22,819 nt of DNA from positions 1 to 22,819 of the forward strand of contig JADDPY010000359.1 in the NCBI GenBank assembly GCA_016781635.1, written 5' to 3'. The DNA comes from Rubrobacter sp. (GTDB lineage Bacteria > Actinomycetota > Rubrobacteria > Rubrobacterales > Rubrobacteraceae). The position numbers and the translations under genes are program-made. The notes beneath the pieces were generated by a model. That model was not told the origin of the DNA and ran no database searches. It was given only the letters and a program-made list of their open reading frames with translations. Positions 6,549 through 13,181 of the stretch are shown piece by piece (the first letter of the stretch is position 1; every line of letters begins with the position of its first letter).

Positions 6549-7307
6549 TTGGAGATAACGATCGTGGGCAGCGGCACTGTCGTCCCGCTCCTGGCGCGCC
6601 GGCAGAGTTGCGTCGTCGTGGAGATCGGGGGTGAGACGCTGGTCTTCGACCTCGGCTCCGGGGCCGTACGAGGGATGTTACGGGCTGGCCTCGACCCCTT
6701 TGCGGTAGATAGGATTTTCCTCACCCACTTTCACCCGGACCACACCGTGGACATCGTCCCGCTGATGTTCGCCATGAAGTACGGGGCCGAGACGGAGCGG
6801 GAGAGGCCGCTCACCTTGTACGGGCCGGAGCCGTTCGAGAGCTTCTTCGGCAAGATATCCGAGGTGTGGGGCGAGTGGATGCTCGGCGACTACCTGGCCG
6901 GAGTCACGCAACTCCCTCACGACTGCCCCTACCCCCTCGAACTTCCTGACGCTCGGCTCTCGTGGGCGCCCGTCAGGCATCGCCCCGAGAGCATTGCCTA
7001 CCGCATCAAGGGTGAGGGTGGCGCCTTCGTGTACACCGGCGACACCGAGTACACACCCTCGGTTGTCCAACTCGCGGAGGGCGCTCACACTCTTCTCATA
7101 GAGTGTTCCTTCCCCGACGACTCGCCGGTGCCGGGGCATCTCACCCCGGGGGGCGTGGCCAGGATAGCCTCCGAGGCTGGCGTTGGTCGCGTCGTCCTCA
7201 CACACGTCTACCCGCCCGCGGACACGTTGGATCTCGTGAGCGAGGTCGGGCGTGGCTTCTCCGGCGAGGTGCTGCTCGCTGAGGATGGCACGAAGTTTAC
7301 GGTCTGA
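6549..7307 (+). CDS. RNase Z-like metallo-beta-lactamase-fold hydrolase
   Basis: The protein (252 residues) shows the full zinc ligand set of the MBL fold: THFHPDH (His60, His62, Asp64, His65), His144, Asp165 in YTGDTEY, and His219 near the C-terminus (VVLTHVYPP). The GDTEYTP and PGHLTPGG segments are close to RNase Z/ElaC-like proteins, though it lacks a clear exosite arm, so the tRNA 3'-processing role is not certain. It is soluble and would bind two zinc ions. The TTG at 6549 is chosen as start since AAAGGA lies 7 nt upstream inside the end of the PAP2 gene. The longer frame from 6459 overlaps PAP2 and lacks support. Confidence 0.85.
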   Translation: MEITIVGSGTVVPLLARRQSCVVVEIGGETLVFDLGSGAVRGMLRAGLDPFAVDRIFLTHFHPDHTVDIVPLMFAMKYGAETERERPLTLYGPEPFESFFGKISEVWGEWMLGDYLAGVTQLPHDCPYPLELPDARLSWAPVRHRPESIAYRIKGEGGAFVYTGDTEYTPSVVQLAEGAHTLLIECSFPDDSPVPGHLTPGGVARIASEAGVGRVVLTHVYPPADTLDLVSEVGRGFSGEVLLAEDGTKFTV

Positions 7308-7478
7308 CTCGACGCAACGAACCGGTCGCTGATCTTCGAGCTTGCGACCCTCGTCGTTATCGTCCCGGTGGCGCTAAAGATCCGCCACGTCATCGTCCCG
7401 TAACGCCCAGCCAACTTGGTTCGGCGCGTTCTCGACGGGCGATATGCGAGGCGCGAAGTCAGCCGGGACGAGTAGGAG

Positions 7479-7497
7479 CGGAAGTGCAACGCTTCCG
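7479..7497. terminator. Hairpin just downstream of the Fur gene
   Basis: CGGAAGTG-CAA-CGCTTCCG forms an 8-bp stem, with one T-G wobble, about 20 nt after the stop of the minus-strand fur gene. It lacks a T-run in either direction, so it may be a weak terminator or an RNA-stabilising end. The spacer 7308-7478 holds no supported gene. Confidence 0.35.
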
Positions 7498-7516
7498 GGG
7501 CTGAAAGTCTAGTCGA

Positions 7517-7930
7517 TCAGGAGGCCGAGCAGGCGGCGCAGCGGCCGTGCAGCGTGATCTCGTGCCACTCGGTGACGAACCCGGTCTCGCGCTCGACCTG
7601 AAGAGCCAGGTACTCCATGAGCTCCTCGTTGAACTCGATAACCCCGCCGCACTCCCGGCAACGAGCGTGGTGGTGAATCCGCTCGGTAGTCAACTCGTAC
7701 CGGAAGTACCCCTCCCCGAAGTCCTCCTTGCGAACGATCCCGAGATCGTGCAGAAGGTCGAGCGTCCTATACACCGTGGAGAGGCCGAGCTCAGGGTGCT
7801 CGCCCTTCAAGCGGTCGTGCAACTCCTCCGCCGACAAATGCCTGGCGCCTTCCAACTCCCCCACGATCACACGCCGCTGGTTCGTTAGCCGGTAGCCCCG
7901 GCTCCTGAGTAACTGCTCAAGTTCGCTCAC
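7517..7930 (-). CDS. Fur-family metalloregulator, Fur-type ligand set
   Basis: This 137-residue repressor has an N-terminal winged helix (LSAEELHDRLKGEHPELGL then STVYRTLDLL, ~32-60) and a C-terminal dimer domain. Ligand positions look like classical iron Fur: YEL (Glu79), HHH at 86-88 and VIEF (Glu99), with the same 12-residue spacing from the Glu to the first Cys as in E. coli Fur. Structural zinc cysteines are C91/C94 and C131/C134. The frame can extend upstream to 8005, but GTG 7930 is preferred: a TTGATC-17-TACACT promoter ends 6 nt before it, and the protein then has the usual family length. A dyad covers the -35, suggesting autoregulation. Iron is the likely metal; zinc cannot be excluded. 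Confidence 0.85.
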   Translation of the reverse strand: MSELEQLLRSRGYRLTNQRRVIVGELEGARHLSAEELHDRLKGEHPELGLSTVYRTLDLLHDLGIVRKEDFGEGYFRYELTTERIHHHARCRECGGVIEFNEELMEYLALQVERETGFVTEWHEITLHGRCAACSAS

Positions 7931-7936
7931 ACGGCT

Positions 7937-7979
7937 AGTGTAGCTCAACGCGGTTCCAGGATCAATAATTGCTCCTGGA
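7937..7979 (-). promoter_or_regulatory. Promoter of the Fur gene with overlapping dyad operator
   Basis: On the minus strand TTGATC (7965-7960), a 17-nt spacer and TACACT (7942-7937) form a good sigma-A promoter. The -10 ends 6 nt before the GTG, so the message is probably leaderless. TCCAGGA (7955-7961) and TCCTGGA (7973-7979) make a perfect 7-bp inverted repeat with an 11-nt AT-rich centre, covering the -35. This is the place for an autorepressor to bind. Confidence 0.55.
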
Positions 7980-7990
7980 CTTGGGGACAC

Positions 7991-8016
7991 GGTTATCTGA
8001 TCCATAATGTGGGTAC
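7991..8016 (+). promoter_or_regulatory. Possible SigB-type promoter of the DUF4383 gene
   Basis: GGTTAT (7991-7996) and GGGTAC (8011-8016) are separated by 14 nt, close to the general-stress sigma consensus GTTT-N12-14-GGGTAT. Transcription would start near 8023, about 36 nt before the ATG. No equally good sigma-A promoter is seen here. Confidence 0.35.
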
Positions 8017-8058
8017 CGTCGTAAAGGTGTTTGTATACCTATACGAAGGAGGCAGAAC

Positions 8059-8436
8059 ATGGCGGTAAGAACGTACGCACAGGTTGTTGGAGTGGTGTTG
8101 ATCCTGCTCGGGGTGGTAGGGCTACTCCTGGGCGACGAACTGTTCTTGGGTATCCTGAACATCGACCTCGTGGAAGACATCATCCACCTGCTCACCGGCG
8201 GCCTACTAGCCTACGTCGGCTTCGGCCGGACGGATGACGGGCCGCTCAGGACGGTGGTGGGCGTGTTGGCGGTCATCTACCTGCTCGTCGGCATCCTCGG
8301 CTTTATCGTGCCCATGATGTTCGGTCTGATCCCCTCCGGCTACACCATCGTCGACAACCTTGTGCATCTCGCGCTGGGTGTGCTGGGCTTGATAGTCGCC
8401 GGCCTGCCGGGCCGTAGCTCGACGGCGCGGCGCTAA
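8059..8436 (+). CDS. DUF4383-family four-span membrane protein
   Basis: This 125-residue protein has four hydrophobic spans at roughly residues 7-25, 38-54, 64-86 and 98-117. Conserved features of the DUF4383 family are present: an early GVVLILLGVVGLL segment, NIDLVEDIIHLLTGG, and the related DNLVHLALGVLGL near the end. The two halves resemble each other, each with a D..xH.xxG motif, suggesting an internal duplication. Function is unknown. The ATG has AAGGAGG 7 nt upstream, an excellent ribosome site. The gene is divergent from fur and may be under a general-stress sigma factor. A hairpin follows. The family is common in actinobacteria and often stress-linked, which fits but does not prove the promoter call. 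Confidence 0.85.
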   Translation: MAVRTYAQVVGVVLILLGVVGLLLGDELFLGILNIDLVEDIIHLLTGGLLAYVGFGRTDDGPLRTVVGVLAVIYLLVGILGFIVPMMFGLIPSGYTIVDNLVHLALGVLGLIVAGLPGRSSTARR

Positions 8437-8490
8437 GCTCCGAAGGAGGAGACCGGTACGTTCATTTAACGAGGTAGGTCACGATACCTG

Positions 8491-8540
8491 AAGGCGGTCA
8501 GAATGCGCCCGGTCTCTATGATCGGGCGCGTTCTGCCTTT
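8491..8540 (+). terminator. Probable intrinsic terminator after the DUF4383 gene
   Basis: CAGAATGCGCCCG (8499-8511) pairs with CGGGCGCGTTCTG (8523-8535) in a 13-bp stem with one T-G wobble and an 11-nt loop. AAGG and CCTT extend it past a four-base bulge, and a short T run follows. Confidence 0.6.
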
Positions 8541-8554
8541 CCCGTGAGTTCCGG

Positions 8555-9058
8555 ATGGATGTAGGGGTACGAGAAACCGGCAGCCGAAGTCTGCTTCCGT
8601 ACCTGGCAGCGGGTTTCTCGCTGCTGGCCGCGCTCTCGCATCTGTGGGCGATGCCGGAGCACATGCGCGAGTGGTGGGGATACGGGGCGTTCTTTCTGGC
8701 ATCGGCCGTCCTCCAGGGAGCTTACGGCACGATCCTGACAAGATGGCCCCGAAGGTCGCTGTTTCTCGTGGGGATCGGTGGCAACGTGTCTATTCTTGCC
8801 CTGTACCTCTCGACGAGGACGGTCGGGATACCGTTTTTCGGTCCGCACGCGGGGGAGGTGGAAGGTTTCGGGTTCGTGGACCTGTTTGCTGCGGCGTCAG
8901 AGCTGGGGCTCGTGCTCGCGCTTGGTGCGCTGATGATGAAGGGCCTCTCCTTCGAGAGGAAGCTGCAAGCCGCCATATTCCTCACCGCAGGCGCCCTGGT
9001 AGTCGGGCACCTGCTTCATCTGCTGGCCGACGGGGGCACGACGGGGCACGACTCATAG
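8555..9058 (+). CDS. Membrane protein with five conserved-looking histidines, unknown function
   Basis: The 167-residue protein has about five hydrophobic segments (~13-31, 43-60, 68-86, 107-128 and 138-157). Charged or polar motifs stand out: LSHLWAMPEHMREWWGYG (28-44), GIPFFGPHAGEVEGFG (91-106) and GHLLHLLAD (151-159). The histidines at 29, 36, 98, 152 and 155 fall at membrane edges and could bind a metal or heme, but this is only inference. I believe similar proteins occur in other actinobacteria but cannot name a family. The ATG has no clear Shine-Dalgarno sequence. It follows a terminator, so it is likely its own unit, and it converges on the MMPL gene. Confidence 0.7.
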   Translation: MDVGVRETGSRSLLPYLAAGFSLLAALSHLWAMPEHMREWWGYGAFFLASAVLQGAYGTILTRWPRRSLFLVGIGGNVSILALYLSTRTVGIPFFGPHAGEVEGFGFVDLFAAASELGLVLALGALMMKGLSFERKLQAAIFLTAGALVVGHLLHLLADGGTTGHDS

Positions 9059-9079
9059 AGGGCGAGGCTTGAACGCACG

Positions 9080-9132
9080 GAGACGGGTCAAGATTCCTCC
9101 CTCATCCCGATCGAGGACGCGCGTCCCGTCTC
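9080..9132. terminator. Inverted repeats in the convergent spacer
   Basis: GAGACGGG (9080-9087) and CCCGTCTC (9125-9132) form an 8-bp stem. Just inside the right arm lies a perfect 12-bp palindrome, GGACGCGCGTCC (9115-9126), which competes with it. The spacer lies between convergent genes, so a two-way terminator is plausible. T-rich sequence follows on the plus strand. Confidence 0.4.
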
Positions 9133-9196
9133 AGTCGTCTCTCCCTCTTTCGTAGTGTTTCTCCGCGGTACGAGAATTGCCAGCAAGAAGGTTGTT

Positions 9197-11653
9197 CTAG
9201 CCCTTTCGCTTGAAGACGCTCTTACGTCCACCGGGCCACCAGTTCCAGTCGCCCAGGATACGCATGGTAGCGGGAACAAGCAGGACGCGGATGATCGTGG
9301 CGTCAACGAAGACGGCCACGGCGAGGCCGAGGCCCACCGCCTTCGTGGTTACGATGCCGGTGAAGGCAAAGGCGCCCGTGACCACGATAATTATGGCGGC
9401 GGCGGAGGTGATGATTCCAGCGGTAGAAACCAGACCTTTAGAGACGCTCGCGGTGTTCGACTCGCCGTGCTCGTAGGCTTCCCGGATGCGCGAGAGCAGA
9501 AAGACCTCGTAGTCCATGGAGACCCCGAAGATCGTACAGAACATGAGTATGGGCACCGTCGCGTCGACGAAGCCCAGGGGCGCGAAGTTCAGGAACCCCG
9601 AGAGGTTCCCGTCCTGGAAGACGAAGACCATCGCACCGAAGCTGGCGGTCAAGCTGAGGATGTTGACGATAACCGCCTTCAACGGGATAAAGAACGAACG
9701 GAAGGTGAGGAAGAGGATCAGATACGTCACCCCGAGCACGAACGCCACCGCGTAGGGAACGTTGCCATAGAGGTTCGTGATGAAATCCTTCTGTCCCGCG
9801 GAGAGCCCGCCGACGAGGTACTCCACCCCCTCCGGCGCCTCGATGGCCCGGACGTCCTCGACCACGGCGCGGGCCTCCTTGGTGTAGGGGTTCGGCTCGG
9901 TCACCGCCCTGAGGATCGTGCGGTCCCCGGCGACGAACGTCTGCAGTGCAGAGCGTACCTCCTCGGAGTCCCGTACCTCGGGGAGGGCGAGGACGTTGGC
10001 GACCCCCTCCGGGGTCGCCGAGCCGTCGGAGCTCACCCCCTCGGGCAGCTCGGGGATGCGGTTGTCGAGCTCCTCGGCGGCGCGGCGCTCGGCCTCCGCG
10101 CGGACCCTTTCCTCCGCCCCAGGCGGCACGAAGCCGTACTGGGCTTCCAGGCCGGCGAGCTGCTCATCGACCGCCGCGTCTACCTGCCTTGCGGCCTCGG
10201 CCTCCGCGTCACGGCGGGCAGAGGCCGTGCGCTCCGCGTAGGCGCGGGCCGTCTCCTCTCCCACGGTGTAGATGCTGTCGACGCGCTCGATGCCGTCCGT
10301 CTCGCCGACGCTCTCGCCGAGGTCGCGGACCTTTGCGAGGTTCTGGGGGGCGAGGGGGTCACTCGGGAGGGTCGCGACCATGTCTATGGGGGTCAGGCGG
10401 GCATAGTCGAAGTCTCGTTTGAGGATGTCATCGCCGACGCGCGACTCGTAGCGCGTCGGGAGCACCGTCGCCTCGGGGATGCCGACCCTCATGTGTAGGG
10501 CCGGGTAGAGAAGGGCGAAGAGGACGGCCCCGACGGCCAAGAGGACGACGAAGGGGTGGTTCATCACCACCTCGGCGCTACGGCCCCAGAAGCGCGCGCC
10601 GACGGGCTCGGAACTCCGGCGCCTCAGGGAGAGGGCGTTGATCCTGTGCCCGAGTACGCCGAGAAGCGCGGGGAGCAGCGTCAGGGCGGCAGCGACGGAG
10701 ACGAAGACCACGAAGGAGCCGGCGACGCCGATCGAGCGCATAAACATGTAAGGGAAAAAGAGCAGGCCCATCAGCCCGATCAGGACGGCCGTCCCGCTGA
10801 AGAAGATGCTCCGTCCGGCTGTCTCGACGGTCCGCGATACCGCCTCTGAGACGGGGTAATTCTCTAGCTCCTCGCGGAAGCGGCTGACGGCGAAGAGGGC
10901 GTAGTCGATGCCGAGGCCGAGACCGAGCATCGTCGAGATCGTGAGGACAAAGAACGACATGTCGTAGGCCCCCGCGACGAAGTAGAGGGTAGCGAGGGTA
11001 ACGGCAACGCTCGCGCCTCCGATAATTACCGGGACGCCGGCGGCGACGAGGCTGCCGAAGGCGACTATGAGTATGAGGAGCGCCAGCGGGAACGCATACT
11101 TCTCGGCCCGGCGGATGTCCTCGTTGCTCGCCTCGGTGATGTCGAGGTAGACGGCAGGAGCCCCGGTTACGTAGGTCTTGAGCTCGTCCGCGCGCACCCT
11201 CTCGCGCACCTCGTCGACGAGGCCCTGCGTCTCGTCGACCGAGACGCTAAAGCTGACAAGGGCGTAACTCTTCTCCCCATCCTTCGAGATAAAGAGTGGG
11301 TCGCGGGTCTCCGAATAAGTGGTGATGTCGCGGACTTCCTCGATCTCGCGTATGTCTTCGAGGGCCCTGTCCTCGGCCTCCTGGTATTCGGGGCTCGTCG
11401 CCAATTTTCCTTCGCCATCGAAGACGACGGTGACGATCGCGGGCGAGGCACCGAACTCGTCGAGCAGAACGTCCTGCACCTTCTCGGCATCGGAGCCCGC
11501 GCCGCTGAACCCGCCACCCTTGAGCCGGTCGGAGAGGTTCGGGGCGAAGAAGGCGCTCGCCACGAGGAGTAAGCCCCAGACGATGAGGATGGGCCAACGG
11601 CGCCGGTAGGCGAAGCGGCCGAGTACGCCGAAGAGGTTCAAACGCTGCCGCAA
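9197..11653 (-). CDS. MMPL/RND-family transporter
   Basis: This 818-residue exporter has the RND two-half plan: one span near residues 20-38, a periplasmic loop to ~185, five spans to ~335, another span at ~366-385, a second large loop to ~625, and five more spans to ~800. The Asp-Tyr proton-relay pairs known from MmpL3 are present in both halves: GIDYALF (Asp250-Tyr251) and SMDYEVF (Asp714-Tyr715). The second loop is rich in Glu, Arg and Ala and predicted helical. Family members export lipids, siderophores or drugs; the cargo here is unknown. The frame opens at a TTG with no separated Shine-Dalgarno, but TACAAC lies 6 nt upstream, so it may be leaderless. A second TTG five codons later is an alternative. 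Confidence 0.93.
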   Translation of the reverse strand: MRQRLNLFGVLGRFAYRRRWPILIVWGLLLVASAFFAPNLSDRLKGGGFSGAGSDAEKVQDVLLDEFGASPAIVTVVFDGEGKLATSPEYQEAEDRALEDIREIEEVRDITTYSETRDPLFISKDGEKSYALVSFSVSVDETQGLVDEVRERVRADELKTYVTGAPAVYLDITEASNEDIRRAEKYAFPLALLILIVAFGSLVAAGVPVIIGGASVAVTLATLYFVAGAYDMSFFVLTISTMLGLGLGIDYALFAVSRFREELENYPVSEAVSRTVETAGRSIFFSGTAVLIGLMGLLFFPYMFMRSIGVAGSFVVFVSVAAALTLLPALLGVLGHRINALSLRRRSSEPVGARFWGRSAEVVMNHPFVVLLAVGAVLFALLYPALHMRVGIPEATVLPTRYESRVGDDILKRDFDYARLTPIDMVATLPSDPLAPQNLAKVRDLGESVGETDGIERVDSIYTVGEETARAYAERTASARRDAEAEAARQVDAAVDEQLAGLEAQYGFVPPGAEERVRAEAERRAAEELDNRIPELPEGVSSDGSATPEGVANVLALPEVRDSEEVRSALQTFVAGDRTILRAVTEPNPYTKEARAVVEDVRAIEAPEGVEYLVGGLSAGQKDFITNLYGNVPYAVAFVLGVTYLILFLTFRSFFIPLKAVIVNILSLTASFGAMVFVFQDGNLSGFLNFAPLGFVDATVPILMFCTIFGVSMDYEVFLLSRIREAYEHGESNTASVSKGLVSTAGIITSAAAIIIVVTGAFAFTGIVTTKAVGLGLAVAVFVDATIIRVLLVPATMRILGDWNWWPGGRKSVFKRKG

Positions 11654-11746
11654 ACCTTAGTTGTAGACAGGAAAGTCACGCACCCTATGTTACCCAACGC
11701 GGAGCGGACGGGGGGGCGTTTCTTTTACAACGTTCTCGTCGAGATC

Positions 11747-12928
11747 CTAAGGTTTGGAGAGCGGTTTTCTTGGGTTGCCGGGTAGAGTCAGGGCTAGGAT
11801 GAGACCTATCGGGGGGAGAGCCGCGAGCGCCAGCAACATCGTCGAGAGTCCGTAGGCGTCTGCGAAGGCTCCGAGCAGGGGGGCACCGAGACCGCCGAGT
11901 CCTATGGAGAGGCCCATCGTAATCCCGGCGGCCACCCCGATCCTGCCGGGCAGGTACTCCTGCCCCAGGACCGTCGTGACGCCGAACGTGCCGATAGTGA
12001 CCGCGCCGATGAGCGCGAGGAATACCAGCCCGGTGAGGGGACCGACGAGCGTGAAGGCGTAGATGAGCGGGGCAAGGACGAGCATCGTGACCACGAGAAC
12101 GGACCTGCGCCCGAACCTGTCGGCCACACCGCCCAGAGCCAGCGTCCCCGCCGCACCGGCGAAAAGCATCACGGCGAGGGCCGCGTTCGCGAGGCCCGGC
12201 GGCGTTCCGAGCTCCCGGATGTAATAAGAGGCGACGAAGGTGACAAGACCGAAATACACGAACGAGCGGACCGTGACCACCCCGATCATGCGCGAGAAGG
12301 GCCACCATAAGTCTGGCGCTGTCGCCTCCTTCCGATCTCCTTCACCCCCTACAGCCTCGGGGCGGAACGAGAGGAGGCGTGGCAGCTCGTGGAACAGGAC
12401 GAGACCCATCACGAGGGCGGGGAGGACGAGGAAGAGAGCGCCGGGGAGACCGAAGAGGAGGACGAGCGGGGTGGCGAGCACGGGGCCGAGGGCGAAGCCG
12501 GCGTTGCCGCCGACGGAGAAGAAGCTCATCCCGCGGGCGCGCCGGGTACCGGAGACGTAGTTGGCGAATCGGGCGGACTCCGGGTGGAAGGCTGCGACCC
12601 CGAGGCCCGAGAGGACGACGCACAAGAAGATCCAGAGAAACGACGGCGCCACTCCGGCGAGCGCCACCCCGGCGCCGCCGAGGATCACCCCAAGAGGCAT
12701 AAGAGCCGGGAGGGGCTTCTTGTCCGAGAACAGACCGAAGAGCGGCTGGACGATGGACGAGCTGAGGGTGGCGGCGAGAACGAGCGAGCCGGCCGCCGCG
12801 AGCGAGAGCCCCCGCTCGGAGACAAAGAATGGGACGAGAGCCGCCACGGCGCCCTGGTTGAGGTCCGTAAAAAGGTGACCGGCCGAGAGGGCGGACATCG
12901 CCCGACCGTCGACACCCTTTTCTTTCAC
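11747..12928 (-). CDS. MFS transporter, fosmidomycin-resistance (Fsr)-like
   Basis: The 393-residue protein has 12 predicted spans in two halves joined by a charged loop near residues 190-212. It resembles Fsr-type efflux proteins: SAGHLFTDLNQG at the start, LFGLFSDKKPLPALMPLG after span 2, then AAFHPESARFAN and FFSVGGNAGFALGP. The second half contains GGVADRFGRR. It would be a proton-driven exporter; the substrate is not known, and fosmidomycin is only the family name. GTG 12928 shares GTGA with the stop of the preceding small gene, a sign of coupling. The frame upstream of it overlaps that gene and is not used. It is the last gene of a run with sppA. Confidence 0.88.
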   Translation of the reverse strand: MKEKGVDGRAMSALSAGHLFTDLNQGAVAALVPFFVSERGLSLAAAGSLVLAATLSSSIVQPLFGLFSDKKPLPALMPLGVILGGAGVALAGVAPSFLWIFLCVVLSGLGVAAFHPESARFANYVSGTRRARGMSFFSVGGNAGFALGPVLATPLVLLFGLPGALFLVLPALVMGLVLFHELPRLLSFRPEAVGGEGDRKEATAPDLWWPFSRMIGVVTVRSFVYFGLVTFVASYYIRELGTPPGLANAALAVMLFAGAAGTLALGGVADRFGRRSVLVVTMLVLAPLIYAFTLVGPLTGLVFLALIGAVTIGTFGVTTVLGQEYLPGRIGVAAGITMGLSIGLGGLGAPLLGAFADAYGLSTMLLALAALPPIGLILALTLPGNPRKPLSKP

Positions 12929-13134
12929 CGACGCACCCGGTGGTCGCGAGCGTAGGAGTACGCGGTGTAGCCGGCGACGACGTGGCAGATCCAGCCGAGC
13001 AGACCGCCGGAGCCGATCCAGAGACCCGGCGTGATGATGAGCCACAGGATGCCCGCGAGGATGCGGCCGTTGTAAAGTTGGCCGGCCCCAGGGATAATCA
13101 GGCTCAGGACCGCCGCAAGACCCGGATTACGCAC
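12925..13134 (-). CDS. 69-residue TM2-like small membrane protein
   Basis: The protein starts VRNPGLAAVLSLIIPGAGQL, continues YNGR, then has two hydrophobic stretches and a basic tail ending RDHRVRR. The PGAGQLYNG turn is typical of TM2-domain and related small membrane proteins. The GTG start is supported by GGAGGTGG about 5 nt upstream; a longer frame up to 13221 lacks support. It sits between sppA (47 bp upstream) and the MFS gene, with which it overlaps by four bases. Function is unknown; the constant partners suggest an envelope role. Confidence 0.75.
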   Translation of the reverse strand: MRNPGLAAVLSLIIPGAGQLYNGRILAGILWLIITPGLWIGSGGLLGWICHVVAGYTAYSYARDHRVRR

Positions 13135-13181
13135 CGTTCCACCTCCGACTAGCCACCCATGCCCGCAGATACTACCAGCCG

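Noticed and set aside
5849..6724. A 291-codon minus-strand frame.
   Set aside because: It is antisense to the PAP2 and MBL genes and runs through the terminator stem, with composition rich in Pro, Arg and Gln.
9155..10498. A 447-codon open frame on the plus strand.
   Set aside because: It is fully antisense to the MMPL exporter, rich in Arg, Gly, Asp and His, with no domain. Long antisense frames are expected in GC-rich coding DNA.
12389..12955. A 188-codon plus-strand frame rich in Glu and Gly.
   Set aside because: It is antisense to the MFS transporter; the charged composition comes from complementing hydrophobic codons.
12929..13045. N-terminal extension of the MFS protein upstream of GTG 12928.
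   Set aside because: It overlaps the 69-residue membrane protein gene out of frame and is Arg/His-rich, unlike MFS N-termini.
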